A DNA stretch of 64,000 bases from NCBI RefSeq assembly GCF_001297125.1, contig NZ_LHPC01000055.1, forward strand, positions 62,001 through 126,000. The letters run 5' to 3'. How positions within the stretch are numbered: the stretch's first letter is position 1; every line of letters starts with the position of its first letter. This DNA comes from Pseudomonas sp. RIT-PI-q (GTDB taxonomy: Bacteria; Pseudomonadota; Gammaproteobacteria; Pseudomonadales; Pseudomonadaceae). Positions 33,591 to 42,431 of the stretch are shown here, one piece after another. The notes under the pieces were generated by a model. That model was given only the letters and a program-made list of their open reading frames with translations, was not told where the DNA came from and searched no databases. Both the position numbers and the translations under genes were made by a program.

Positions 33591-34147
33591 TGGAACGCAA
33601 TGAGCAAGTGATCGCCGAGGTGTTTGCGTTGTACGAACGCTTTGGCGACAGCGATTACATCGGCGAGCCGGTGTCGCAGATCGAGCACATGTCCCAGGCC
33701 GCCGAACGGGCCATGGCCGAAGGCTTCGATGACGAAGTGGTGCTGGCGGCGTTCTTTCACGACATCGGGCATATTTGCACCGAGAGTGCCGAGAACATGG
33801 GCGGCTTTGGTGTGGTCAGTCATGAGCGACTGGGCGCCGATTACCTGCGTCGCGCAGGCTTCAGCGAACGCATGGCGCGGCTGGTGGAATACCACGTTCA
33901 GGCCAAGCGTTATCTGACGCTCAAGGAGCCTGGGTACTACGAACGCCTGAGCGAAGCCAGCCGCCGGACCCTGGAATATCAGGGCGGGGTGATGAGCGTT
34001 GAAGAGGCAGAAGCCTTCGAGCAGGATCCACTGTGTGCTGTCAGTCTGCGGATGCGTCAGTGGGATGAGCAGGCCAAGGAAATGCACGTGCCGGTGATGG
34101 ATCTTGGGGTGTTAAAGGAAAAAGCAGTGCGCCTGTTAGTTGCGTAA
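33590..34147 (+). CDS. phnZ: PhnZ-type HD-domain mixed-valent di-iron oxygenase
   Basis: 185 residues. PhnZ cleaves the C-P bond of (R)-2-amino-1-hydroxyethylphosphonate to glycine and phosphate with O2. The di-iron ligands His33, His57-Asp58, His78, His102 and Asp159 are present. The substrate loop SDYIGEPVSQIEH holds Tyr23 and Glu26, which match Tyr24 and Glu27 of the characterised enzyme, and NMGGFGVVSHERLGADYLR and TLEYQGG are near-identical. The usual partner, the 2-oxoglutarate dioxygenase PhnY, is not in the window. Confidence 0.92.
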   Translation: MERNEQVIAEVFALYERFGDSDYIGEPVSQIEHMSQAAERAMAEGFDDEVVLAAFFHDIGHICTESAENMGGFGVVSHERLGADYLRRAGFSERMARLVEYHVQAKRYLTLKEPGYYERLSEASRRTLEYQGGVMSVEEAEAFEQDPLCAVSLRMRQWDEQAKEMHVPVMDLGVLKEKAVRLLVA

Positions 34148-34164
34148 TTATATGAGGTCGAGGC

Positions 34165-34245
34165 GCGGCCATCGCGGGCAAGCCCGCTCCCACAGGTTTT
34201 GTGAACGCCACGGATCCTGTGGGAGCGGGCTTGCCCGCGATTGCC
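34165..34245. repeat. REP doublet, GGGCTTGCCCGCG subtype, arms facing outward
   Basis: Arms 34169-34195 and 34217-34241, between convergent phnZ and the GTPase gene. Confidence 0.9.
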
Positions 34246-34264
34246 GCGCCCAAACACTGCAGAT

Positions 34265-35641
34265 CTAAAGCTGCTGCGCCAACACCTCAACCTGCTCCTG
34301 CCGCTCCGCCTGATTCAATTTCGAATGCGGATTGAGCGACGACCACTGCGGATGCGCCCGCGCCTTGTTCAGCGCCTCGGGCAGTTTGCCTTCGCGCCAG
34401 GATTTGTCCTGGGGCGTGGCCACCTGGATGCTGTCCATCGCGGCGTGCCCTCGGGCATCCAGCGCTTGCAGCAGTTGCCGTTGGCGCAGCGCCAACAGAC
34501 GCAGCACGCTGTCGTCGACGGTCAGCTCACGCTGGCCTTTGATCTTGCCCAGCAACCGGCTGCCATAACTGCGCGCGGTTTGCAGGGCGCCGCCGGCAAT
34601 CGCGCCGGCCAATGCGGCCGCGCCGAGGGTCAGGCCGCCCACTAATAGGTCAACGCCTGCACCCGCCGCTGCGCCCGCGGCGATTCCGCTGCCGACTCGC
34701 ACGCCCAGCTGCTTAAGGGTTTCCGGATTGAACAGGTCATCGCCCCAGCGTCCATCGAGCAACGGCAGGTCACTGGCCGCCGCGTCTTGCGGGCGGAAGG
34801 CGTAAAGCTTGAGCAGCGCCTCGACGCAACGCTGTTCTCGCTGGCGAACCGCTTTGCGCAGTTCGCTGATGGCGTGCTGTTCCTCTTCGGCATTACTCGC
34901 CACGCTGCGTCGGCACGCGGCGCAGTCGATCAACAATTCGGCAATCAGGCGCGCCGCACTTTGCTGACGAGCGAGGCGTTGCGCTTGCTGATCGGCGATC
35001 AGCCGCTCCAATTGTTCGCGCGAGTTTTCCAGCAGTAGCGCAAGACTTTCATAGAGTCGACGTTCGCCATCCTCCGGCGGTGCGACGCTGTCGAAACGCA
35101 CCAGTGCATGCAAGCCCAGCCGCGCCAGCGCTTCGCGCCAATCCGGTTCGCGGTGGTTGGCGCTGCTGACGAAATTCAGCACCGGCAGCAGCGGTTTGCC
35201 GCAGCTGGCCAGCACTTCCAGTTCGTCGCGGTACTTGGCCAGCACCGGTTCGCGGGCGTCGATCACGTAGAGACCGGCGTCGCAGGTCAGCAATTGCCGC
35301 AGCACTTTGGCTTCCTGTTCGAAACGCTGCCGCGCTTCGCTGCCGTCAAGAAATCGCGCCAGTCGAGCCGGGCCGTCGAGGCGTTCGCCGGGTCGTTCCA
35401 GGCGTTCGAGGTAATCGAGCAGGGCGATCGCGTCTTCCAGGCCGGGGGTGTCGAACAGGTCGAGCAAGGGCTCGCCATCCACCGATAACCGCGCGCCTTC
35501 GACATGCCGGGTGGTGCTGGGACGATGGGAGACTTCGCCGAAACCGACATCGCGGGTCAGCGTTCGCAGCAACGAGGTTTTGCCGACGTTGGTGTGGCCG
35601 ACCACCGCGAGTTTCAACGGTGGTTTCCAGGGCTTAGTCAT
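34265..35641 (-). CDS. Membrane-associated GTPase with DUF3482
   Basis: 458 residues. The N-terminal GTPase domain has G1 AVVGHTNVGKTSLL, G3 FDTPGLED and a G4-like region near PVLNFVSSANHREPDW. The C-terminal DUF3482 region holds a long glycine-zipper hydrophobic stretch (around GSGIAAGAAAGAGVDLLVGG) that could insert into membrane. The fold and layout recall bacterial dynamin-like or IRG-like GTPases, but this is only a comparison. The start codon lies inside the end of the DUF2868 gene (8-base overlap), so the pair is translationally coupled. Confidence 0.85.
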   Translation of the reverse strand: MTKPWKPPLKLAVVGHTNVGKTSLLRTLTRDVGFGEVSHRPSTTRHVEGARLSVDGEPLLDLFDTPGLEDAIALLDYLERLERPGERLDGPARLARFLDGSEARQRFEQEAKVLRQLLTCDAGLYVIDAREPVLAKYRDELEVLASCGKPLLPVLNFVSSANHREPDWREALARLGLHALVRFDSVAPPEDGERRLYESLALLLENSREQLERLIADQQAQRLARQQSAARLIAELLIDCAACRRSVASNAEEEQHAISELRKAVRQREQRCVEALLKLYAFRPQDAAASDLPLLDGRWGDDLFNPETLKQLGVRVGSGIAAGAAAGAGVDLLVGGLTLGAAALAGAIAGGALQTARSYGSRLLGKIKGQRELTVDDSVLRLLALRQRQLLQALDARGHAAMDSIQVATPQDKSWREGKLPEALNKARAHPQWSSLNPHSKLNQAERQEQVEVLAQQL

Positions 35642-37004
35642 GACCGGTCTCCAGCCAATTCAACGGCGCGCAATCGGCGAACGGCAGCTCCAGTTGTTGC
35701 AGCGCCACGTGCCAGTCGCCGAGGCGCTCGGCATCCAGCGCTTCGCCCGGTGGTGCTTGCAGCAACCAGACGCGGGTGGCGCTGGCGTTGCGCGCCAGTT
35801 CGGCGATCAATGCCAGGCTGCCGCGATCCGGCGAGCGCCGTGGATCGCAGGCGATGGCCAAGCGTGCCGGGGGGAAGCGGCTGAGTTGTTCGAGCAGTTT
35901 GTGGCGCGATTCGCGGCTGTCGAGGATGCCCGCGTTGCTGACGGTTTTTGGCAGTTGCGGCGGCCACGGGCGTTGATCGTCCAGTTCGATGGCCACCAGC
36001 AATGCGCCATCGCTTGGCAGGTCGCTGGCAGCGGTCTCGACGCGATGAAGTTGCGCCGGGGCGGCATCGCTGATGCCCAGGCGTTCGCTGGGGGGCATCA
36101 GCCGTTCGCGCAGTTGGGCGTATCCGGGCAGGTTCAAGTCCAGGCGCAATGCGGCTCGGCCGGATTTCCAGCGCCACAGGCAAAAGAGAGCAAGCAGCAG
36201 ACGGGGCAACACACCATAAACCAGCAGCACCCCGACCAGCCACGCGGCCCAGGCCTGGCGGGCGCTTTCGATGTTCAGTGCGGCATCGCCACTGGCGCGG
36301 ATCATCTCGACGCTGGGCACGCTGAACCCGAGCAAGGCGGGCAGGGCGCCGAGGCTTTGGGTCATGACTACGAAGGTCTCGCCGCTGAGAATCGTGGTTT
36401 CCCAGACGAAGCCGTAACGCCGGGTCGCCATCAGCATCAGCAGCGTCACCAGGGCGCTGAGCATCGCCAGCAACCACAAACCGTTGACCAACACACCGAG
36501 CGCCCAACGATTGAGTTTCTGCCGTTGCAGCAACAGCAGCAGGGCCGGCGCCAGTTGCGCGGCTTTGGCATCGCGGGCGAGTTTTTCGCTGAGCCACAGC
36601 CACAAGCGCCCCAGCGTTGCACCGTGTTCACCGGCAAACACCAGGCCCAAAGCCCAGCTCAGCAACAGAATCAGATTCAGTCCAAGCAGGCTGCCCAACG
36701 CCCAGAACACATTGACTGGCGTTTGGCCGTCGCCGAGTGCAGCGAATGCCAGGCCGGCGCCGCTGACCACGGCCAGCACCGCCAGCACCAGCAGGGCCAG
36801 GCGCGCACCTTGCAGCCAGTGTTTGAGCGCGGCGCTCAGTCCATCGCGTTCGGCCAGCCACAGGGCGCGGCGTTGAATGCGCGACGGCAGGTCACCACCC
36901 GCACTGCGCGCCAGTCGGTTGGCTTCCACATCATCCAGAGGGCCGGCGTGTTCTTCGCGCAGGCGAATGGTTTCCGTCAGCCAGAGGTTATTCAGTTCAG
37001 TCAC
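35634..37004 (-). CDS. DUF2868 membrane protein, partner of the DUF3482 GTPase
   Basis: 456 residues. After a charged N-terminus come at least four hydrophobic segments (about residues 66-90, 102-127, 165-190 and 255-280), then a soluble C-terminal domain of about 150 residues with alternating strand-helix pattern (LLVAIELDDQRPW, RLAIACDPRRSPDRGSLALI). It carries no P-loop of its own. It is the first gene of the two-gene operon with the GTPase. Function unknown; the constant pairing suggests a membrane complex. Confidence 0.8.
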   Translation of the reverse strand: MTELNNLWLTETIRLREEHAGPLDDVEANRLARSAGGDLPSRIQRRALWLAERDGLSAALKHWLQGARLALLVLAVLAVVSGAGLAFAALGDGQTPVNVFWALGSLLGLNLILLLSWALGLVFAGEHGATLGRLWLWLSEKLARDAKAAQLAPALLLLLQRQKLNRWALGVLVNGLWLLAMLSALVTLLMLMATRRYGFVWETTILSGETFVVMTQSLGALPALLGFSVPSVEMIRASGDAALNIESARQAWAAWLVGVLLVYGVLPRLLLALFCLWRWKSGRAALRLDLNLPGYAQLRERLMPPSERLGISDAAPAQLHRVETAASDLPSDGALLVAIELDDQRPWPPQLPKTVSNAGILDSRESRHKLLEQLSRFPPARLAIACDPRRSPDRGSLALIAELARNASATRVWLLQAPPGEALDAERLGDWHVALQQLELPFADCAPLNWLETGHD

Positions 37005-37103
37005 GCGGCATCCCGTCGCTCAATCCAGCTGTGAGCATAACCGCTGTGGCGCTTGTCGGGGGGCCACGTTGCGAGAAGCGGAGGCTCTGGTATCCTCGCC
37101 GGC

Positions 37104-37616
37104 ATGACTAAATCACTCCCCCTCAGCCTGATCGCAGCCCTCGGTGAAAACCGTGTGATCGGCGTCGACAACAGCATGCCCTGGCACTTGCCGGGGGACT
37201 TCAAATACTTCAAGGCCACCACCCTCGGCAAGCCGATCATCATGGGTCGCAAGACCTGGGATTCCCTCGGTCGTCCGCTGCCGGGCCGGCTGAACATCGT
37301 GGTCAGCCGTCAGGCGGACCTGGTGTTGGAAGGCGCGGAGGTTTATCCGTCGCTGGAGGCCGCCGTGGTTCGTGCCGAGGAATGGGCGAACGAGCAGGGC
37401 GTCGATGAGGTGATGCTGATTGGTGGCGCGCAGTTGTATGCGCAGGGGTTGGCACAGGCCGATCGGCTGTATTTAACGCGCGTGGCGCTGAGCCCGGAAG
37501 GAGATGCGTGGTTTCCGGCGTTTGATTTGAACGAGTGGAAGCTGGTGTCGAACGTGCCGAATCCGGCTGTCGATGACAAGCCAGCGTACAACTTCGAGGT
37601 TTGGGAGAAAGCCTAA
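37104..37616 (+). CDS. folA: Dihydrofolate reductase
   Basis: 170 residues from the ATG at 37104; the frame is open from 37053. It reduces dihydrofolate to tetrahydrofolate with NADPH and so supports thymidylate synthesis by thyA. The family motifs are SLIAALGENRVIGVDNSMPWHLPGD (Met-Pro-Trp loop and catalytic Asp near residue 31), IIMGRKTWDSLGRPLPGR and MLIGGAQLYAQ. Confidence 0.96.
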   Translation: MTKSLPLSLIAALGENRVIGVDNSMPWHLPGDFKYFKATTLGKPIIMGRKTWDSLGRPLPGRLNIVVSRQADLVLEGAEVYPSLEAAVVRAEEWANEQGVDEVMLIGGAQLYAQGLAQADRLYLTRVALSPEGDAWFPAFDLNEWKLVSNVPNPAVDDKPAYNFEVWEKA

Positions 37617-37617
37617 A

Positions 37618-37716
37618 AGCTTCGCGGGCAAGCCCGCTCCCACAAGGTTTGGTGGTGTTCACACGTTTTGTGTTTCACCGCAATTCCTGTGGGAGCGGGC
37701 TTGCCCGCGAAGAGGC
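37618..37716. repeat. REP doublet, GGGCTTGCCCGCG subtype, arms facing outward
   Basis: Arms 37621-37644 and 37687-37711; both end in GCGAA where most of this subtype have GCGAT, another base shared by the two arms. Confidence 0.9.
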
Positions 37717-37736
37717 CCGCTCAGTCGCTGAAAGAC

Positions 37737-39128
37737 TTAAGCGTGAGCTAACGCCGAATGCTCATCCGCATCCAGCAGCTCTTTATCGGTCTGCTGCATG
37801 ATCTGGCTGGTAATCGCCCCCGCCGTGATCGACCCACTCACGTTCAACGCCGTGCGCCCCATATCGATCAGCGGCTCAACCGAAATCAGCAACGCCACCA
37901 ATGACACCGGCAAACCCATCGCCGGCAGCACGATCAACGCCGCGAACGTCGCACCACCTCCCACACCCGCCACACCGGCCGAGCTCAGCGTGACAATCGC
38001 CACCAACGTCGCGATCCACAACGGGTCCAGCGGATTGATCCCCACGGTCGGCGCCACCATCACCGCCAACATCGCCGGGTACAGACCGGCACAGCCATTC
38101 TGGCCAATGGTCGCGCCGAACGAGGCGGCGAAACTGGCGATGGATTGCGGGATGCCCAAGCGACTGGTCTGCGCTTCGATGCTCAGCGGAATTGTCGCGG
38201 CGCTCGAACGGCTGGTGAAGGCAAACGTCAGCACCGGCCAGATTTTGCGGAAGAAGCGCAGCGGGTTGATCCCGGCCGCCGACACCAGCAGACCATGGAC
38301 GACGAACATCAGGCCCAGACCGATGTAGGAAACCACCACAAAACTGCCGAGCTTGATGATGTCTTGCAGGTTGGAGCCGGCGACCACTTTGGTCATCAGC
38401 GCCAAGACGCCGTACGGGGTCAGCTTCATCACCAGGCGCACCAGACGCATCACCCAGGCTTGCAGGGTGTCGATGGCGTTGATCACTTTCTGACCTTTCT
38501 CGACATCATCTTTCAGCAGTTGCAGCGCCGCGACGCCGAGGAACGCGGCGAAAATCACCACGCTGATGATCGAGGTCGGCTTGGCTCGCGCCAGGTCGGC
38601 GAACGGGTTTTGCGGAATGAACGACAGCAACAGCTGCGGCACATTCAGGTCGGCGACCTTGCCTGCGTAATCGGTCTGGATGGTTTGCAGGCGAGCCATT
38701 TCCTGGGTGCCGGCGACCAGGCCTTCGGCGGTCAGGCCGAAGAGGTTGGTCAGGCCGATACCGATCAGCGCGGCGATGGCGGTGGTGAACAGCAGCGTGC
38801 CAATGGTCAGGAAGCTGATCTTGCCCAGCGACGAAGCGTTGTGCAGACGCGCCACGGCGCTGAGGATCGAGGCAAACACCAGCGGGATCACGATCATTTG
38901 CAGCAACTGCACGTAACCGTTGCCCACCAGATCGAACCAGCCGATCGAGGCTTTCAACACCGGATTACCGGCACCGTAAACAGTGTGCAGCGCCACACCG
39001 AACACCACGCCCAGCACCAGTGCGAGCAGGACTTTTTTAGCTAAGCTCCACGTCGTATGACGGGTTTGCGCCAAGCCGAAGAGCAGGGCGAGGAATACCA
39101 GCAGATTGAGGATCAGCGGCAGATTCAT
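37737..39128 (-). CDS. Dicarboxylate/amino-acid:cation symporter, probably L-cystine (TcyP/YdjN-like)
   Basis: 463 residues from the ATG at 39128. The DAACS fold is clear: N-terminal helices with VQLLQMIVIPLVFASILSAV, the re-entrant serine-rich loop FAFTSRSSAATIPLSIEA, then ASFGATIGQNGCAGLYPAM and the C-terminal GGGATFAALIVL region. The NGCAGLYPAM motif and the length of about 460 residues are typical of the L-cystine transporters YdjN/TcyP and differ from the NMDGT motif of C4-dicarboxylate carriers. Substrate by family only. Confidence 0.85.
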   Translation of the reverse strand: MNLPLILNLLVFLALLFGLAQTRHTTWSLAKKVLLALVLGVVFGVALHTVYGAGNPVLKASIGWFDLVGNGYVQLLQMIVIPLVFASILSAVARLHNASSLGKISFLTIGTLLFTTAIAALIGIGLTNLFGLTAEGLVAGTQEMARLQTIQTDYAGKVADLNVPQLLLSFIPQNPFADLARAKPTSIISVVIFAAFLGVAALQLLKDDVEKGQKVINAIDTLQAWVMRLVRLVMKLTPYGVLALMTKVVAGSNLQDIIKLGSFVVVSYIGLGLMFVVHGLLVSAAGINPLRFFRKIWPVLTFAFTSRSSAATIPLSIEAQTSRLGIPQSIASFAASFGATIGQNGCAGLYPAMLAVMVAPTVGINPLDPLWIATLVAIVTLSSAGVAGVGGGATFAALIVLPAMGLPVSLVALLISVEPLIDMGRTALNVSGSITAGAITSQIMQQTDKELLDADEHSALAHA

Positions 39129-39369
39129 GTGAACTCCGAAAGAGACTTGTGCCAGCCACCTTCCGGGGCAGCTGCGAACCGGCAAGCCTAACAGCTTGAA
39201 AACTAATGAATTAATATCAAAAAAGTCTGTTCACTGTCGTTTTTGGAATAAGCGGATGTCGTTGTCGGGGATGCAGCTGACGCGAAAGGGACGCGGGCGG
39301 TCGCAGGCAGACGAGGACTGTCACACTAATTTGTTAGCGTCGATATCTTTGACTCAGGGAGAAATATTG

Positions 39370-40425
39370 ATGAAGTTCGCACCGAAATTTCTGGTTGCCG
39401 CACTCTGTCTGGGCCTCGCCGGCCAGGTACTCGCCACGGATCTGAAGCATTGGCCGGTCGATCAGGCCAAGGCGCTGGACGCAATGATTGCGGCCAATGC
39501 CAACAAGGGTAACTACGCGGTGTTCGACATGGACAACACCAGTTACCGCTACGACCTTGAAGAATCGTTGCTGCCGTTCATGGAGAACAAGGGCCTGATC
39601 ACCCGCGACAAACTCGACCCCTCCCTGAAACTGATCCCGTTCAAAGACACCGCTGAGCACAAGGAAAGCCTGTTCAGCTACTACTACCGCCTCTGTGAAA
39701 TCGACGACATGGTTTGCTACCCATGGGTCGCCCAGGTGTTTTCCGGCTTCACGCTGACCGAGCTCAAAGGCTATGTCGACGAGTTGATGGCCTCCGGCAA
39801 GCCGGTGCCGGCGACTTATTACGAAGGCGACGTGGTGAAGAACCTCGACGTCAACCCGCCGAAAATCTTCACCGGCCAGCAAGAGCTCTACAACAAGCTG
39901 ATGGAGAACGGCATCGAGGTCTACGTCATGACCGCCGCCTCCGAAGAACTGGTGCGCATGGTCGCGGCCGATCCGAAGTATGGGTACAACGTCAAACCGC
40001 AAAACGTCATCGGCGTGAGCCTGCTGCTCAAGGACACCAAGACTGGCGAGCTGACCACGGCGCGCAAGCAGATCACCGCGGGCAAGTATGACGAGAAGGC
40101 CAACCTTGGCCTGGAACTGACCCCGTACCTGTGGACCCCGGCGACCTGGATGGCCGGCAAGCAGGCGGCGATCCTGACCTACATCGATGAGTGGAAAAAA
40201 CCGGTTCTGGTGGGCGGCGATACTCCGAGCAGCGACGGTTACATGCTGTTCCACAGCGTCGACGTGGCCAAGGGTGGTATTCACCTGTGGGTCAATCGCA
40301 AAGACAAATACATGACCCAGATAAACGGCATGATGGCCAAGCACGCCGCGGCCCAGGCCAAAGAAGGTTTGCCGGTGACGGCGGACAAGAACTGGGTGAT
40401 CGTCAAACCTGAAGAGATTCAGTAA
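39370..40425 (+). CDS. Exported HAD phosphatase, phosphorylcholine-phosphatase-like
   Basis: 351 residues from the ATG at 39370 (AGGGAGA in front); the frame is open from 39196. The signal peptide ends at LATDL. HAD motif I is YAVFDMDNTSYRYD (Asp53, Asp55, Thr57), motif II is VYVMTAASEELV, and motif III/IV is LVGGDTPSSDGYML. This matches the periplasmic PchP enzyme of P. aeruginosa, which releases choline from phosphorylcholine. PchP lies elsewhere in PAO1 (PA5292), so this copy may be a relocated orthologue or a paralog. Confidence 0.8.
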   Translation: MKFAPKFLVAALCLGLAGQVLATDLKHWPVDQAKALDAMIAANANKGNYAVFDMDNTSYRYDLEESLLPFMENKGLITRDKLDPSLKLIPFKDTAEHKESLFSYYYRLCEIDDMVCYPWVAQVFSGFTLTELKGYVDELMASGKPVPATYYEGDVVKNLDVNPPKIFTGQQELYNKLMENGIEVYVMTAASEELVRMVAADPKYGYNVKPQNVIGVSLLLKDTKTGELTTARKQITAGKYDEKANLGLELTPYLWTPATWMAGKQAAILTYIDEWKKPVLVGGDTPSSDGYMLFHSVDVAKGGIHLWVNRKDKYMTQINGMMAKHAAAQAKEGLPVTADKNWVIVKPEEIQ

Positions 40426-40438
40426 GACCGAGGTGCGG

Positions 40439-40535
40439 CCATCGCGGGCAAGCCCGCTCCCACAGGGATTCGGGTGTTCACACCATCGTTGTTTCACCCA
40501 AAACCTTGTGGGAGCGGGCTTGCCCGCGATGGGGC
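40439..40535. repeat. REP doublet, GGGCTTGCCCGCG subtype, arms facing outward
   Basis: Arms at about 40439-40465 and 40506-40531, between the phosphatase and the sigma-factor gene. Confidence 0.9.
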
Positions 40536-40579
40536 CATAACATCCACCACACACGAACCGGTTGTTGCTGAAATATATC

Positions 40580-40598
40580 AATTGCGAATCACTCGCAT
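40580..40598. promoter_or_regulatory. Possible Fur box upstream of the ECF sigma gene
   Basis: The dyad TGCGA-ATCAC-TCGCA (40583-40597) lies about 50 bases before the chosen GTG start, within an AT-rich stretch. Similar TGCGAATxATTCGCA dyads precede iron-starvation sigma genes in pseudomonads; the match to the 19-base Fur consensus is weak. Confidence 0.45.
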
Positions 40599-40648
40599 CT
40601 TCTGCTAGCGTGCGCGCTCCTGAACGACCTCTCGATCAAGGTAGTGCT

Positions 40649-41182
40649 GTGCCCTCCTGGAATACGCAGATTGCTCGCCTGTTCGCCGAACAAAAGAAAG
40701 CCCTGGAAGCGTTCGTCACCCGCCGCACCGGCAGCGCCCAGGTGGCGGCCGATCTGACCCAGGAATCTTTCCTGCGCCTGGCGCGCCTTGAATCCGGCGA
40801 GAAAATCGACAACCTGCCGGCCTTTCTTTTCACCATCGCCAGCAACCTGGTGCGCGATCATCAGCGCCAGACCATTCGCCGTGAGCGCATGGAAGTCGGC
40901 GAGCCCAGTGAAGATTTGCCCTGCTCCAGTCCGTCCGCCGTCGAGCAATTGTCCGCCTACCAGGACGAATCCCTGATGCGTGATGCGATTTCGGCGTTGT
41001 CCGAAGCGACCCGGCAGATTTTCCTGCTCTATCATGTCGACGAATGTTCCTACCGGGAGATTGCCGAACGCCTGGCCATCAGCCCGCGTAGCGTCGAATA
41101 CCAATTGCGTCGTGCGCTGATCGATTGCCGGGCCTTTATCCAGGCACGGTTGGCGAACGATGACCGAGGATCGCGGCCATGA
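40649..41182 (+). CDS. FecI-type ECF sigma factor
   Basis: 177 residues if started at the GTG at 40649 with AAGG about 9 bases upstream; a longer frame from a TTG at 40562 would run through the Fur-like dyad. Region 2 (DLTQESFLRLARLESG and LPAFLFTIASNLVRDHQR) and region 4 (LSEATRQIFLLYHVDECSY, then AERLAISPRSVEYQLRRAL) are typical of FecI/FpvI-type iron-starvation sigma factors. It overlaps the FecR-like gene by 4 bases (ATGA) and should direct transcription of the TonB receptor downstream. Confidence 0.9.
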   Translation: MPSWNTQIARLFAEQKKALEAFVTRRTGSAQVAADLTQESFLRLARLESGEKIDNLPAFLFTIASNLVRDHQRQTIRRERMEVGEPSEDLPCSSPSAVEQLSAYQDESLMRDAISALSEATRQIFLLYHVDECSYREIAERLAISPRSVEYQLRRALIDCRAFIQARLANDDRGSRP

Positions 41183-42177
41183 CTCGCGAACCCGTAGCCG
41201 TGGAACCCCTGATGATCGAACCCGATAAACCGACCCCGGCCGACGATCTGTTTGCCGAGGCGTCCGGCTGGTACTTCCGCCTGCAGGCCGAGGACGTCAC
41301 CGCCGCTGAACTCGATGCCTTCGCCACGTGGCTGGCGCAGGGCCAGGCGCAGGACGATGCGTGGCAGGAAGTCCAGATGATGCTCGGTGCAATGCGCCAA
41401 CCGGCGCAGGCGATTCGCGAGTTGGAACAACAGCAGGCACGCTGGCGCAAACAGCGTCCTCGCCGATGGCTGGAGTGGTCGTGTGCCGCCGCCGTGTTGT
41501 TGATGGTCGGGCTGGTGGCGCTGCAAACCCCGTGGCTCGATCGCTTGCGCGCCGACTACGCCACCGGCACCGGCGAGATGCGCCGGGTGGAACTGGCCGA
41601 CGGCTCCGAACTTCAACTCAACACCGACACCGCTGTGCAAATCCGCATGGACGCTGGCGAACGGCACGTGCGGTTGTTACGCGGCGAAGCCTGGTTCGTG
41701 GTGACCAAGGATGCCGCAAGGCCGTTTATCGTCGAGTCTGGCAACGGGCGGGTGAGGGTGGTCGGCACGCAATTCAGCGTTGCCCAACGCGAAGATCAGA
41801 CCCGCGTGCAGGTGGCCGAGGGGCGTGTCGAAGTGAATGCCGGGCGCGGTGATCCGGTGTATCTGGAGCCCGGTCGCGCCGTCGAGTATCAGGATCGGCA
41901 ACTGACGGCTGTGCATGGTTTCGATCCGGCGTCGGGGTTCGCCTGGCGTCAACGCCAACTGGTGTTTCGCCAGCAATCGCTGTCCGAAGTGGTGGACGAG
42001 TTGAACCGCTATTGGCCGGGACGCACGCTGGTGCTGGGTAATGATTTGCGCGAGCGACAAGTCTCCGGGGTGTTCGACATCGACAAACCCGAGGCGGTGC
42101 TCAAGGCACTGGTCTACACCCTGCACCTACGCGCCGACCACTACACCCCGTACTTGTTGGTCCTGCGTGAAGGTTGA
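41179..42177 (+). CDS. FecR-like sigma regulator
   Basis: 332 residues. The cytoplasmic N-terminus (about 1-95, DUF4880-like with AEASGWYFRLQAED and DAFATWLAQG) binds the sigma factor, one membrane helix follows (AAAVLLMVGLVALQT), and the periplasmic FecR domain has the TGTGEMRRVELADGSELQLN and VVGTQFSVAQRED motifs. A secretin/STN-like segment lies at the C-terminus. It passes the ligand-bound signal from the receptor to the sigma factor. Confidence 0.92.
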   Translation: MTREPVAVEPLMIEPDKPTPADDLFAEASGWYFRLQAEDVTAAELDAFATWLAQGQAQDDAWQEVQMMLGAMRQPAQAIRELEQQQARWRKQRPRRWLEWSCAAAVLLMVGLVALQTPWLDRLRADYATGTGEMRRVELADGSELQLNTDTAVQIRMDAGERHVRLLRGEAWFVVTKDAARPFIVESGNGRVRVVGTQFSVAQREDQTRVQVAEGRVEVNAGRGDPVYLEPGRAVEYQDRQLTAVHGFDPASGFAWRQRQLVFRQQSLSEVVDELNRYWPGRTLVLGNDLRERQVSGVFDIDKPEAVLKALVYTLHLRADHYTPYLLVLREG

Positions 42178-42187
42178 GCGCAAAACC

Positions 42188-42288
42188 TGTAGGAGCGAGC
42201 TTGCTCGCGATGGCCGCAAGGACGCCGTGTTAAATCAGACAGTACGCGTCATCGTTAACGACCATCGCGAGCAAGCTCGCTCCTACAG
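42188..42288. repeat. REP doublet, GAGCTTGCTCGCG subtype, arms facing inward
   Basis: The only copy of this subtype in the window, between fecR and the receptor gene. Spacer core ATCGTTAACGACC resembles that of the doublets around the MFS gene. Confidence 0.9.
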
Positions 42289-42302
42289 AAATACGTGTGG
42301 TT

Positions 42303-42321
42303 GCAAATAATTCTCAAATAG
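42303..42321. promoter_or_regulatory. Weak Fur-box-like AT-rich site upstream of the receptor
   Basis: GCAAATAATTCTCAAATAG agrees with 9 of 19 positions of the Fur consensus. It is the only AT-rich part of the region before the receptor gene. Confidence 0.3.
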
Positions 42322-42431
42322 TTTCAGGGTTTTCTCCTGGGTCGTCGTCCTTGATCACTGAGGCGTAAACAATAAGCACTCTCAAGTAGTGCCGCGCCGC
42401 AACACCGACTTCGATCACTGGGGAAACATCC

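Noticed and set aside
40562..40648. Longer sigma-factor start from a TTG
   Set aside because: The extra residues are not sigma-like and the stretch contains the Fur-like dyad, which fits better as untranslated promoter.
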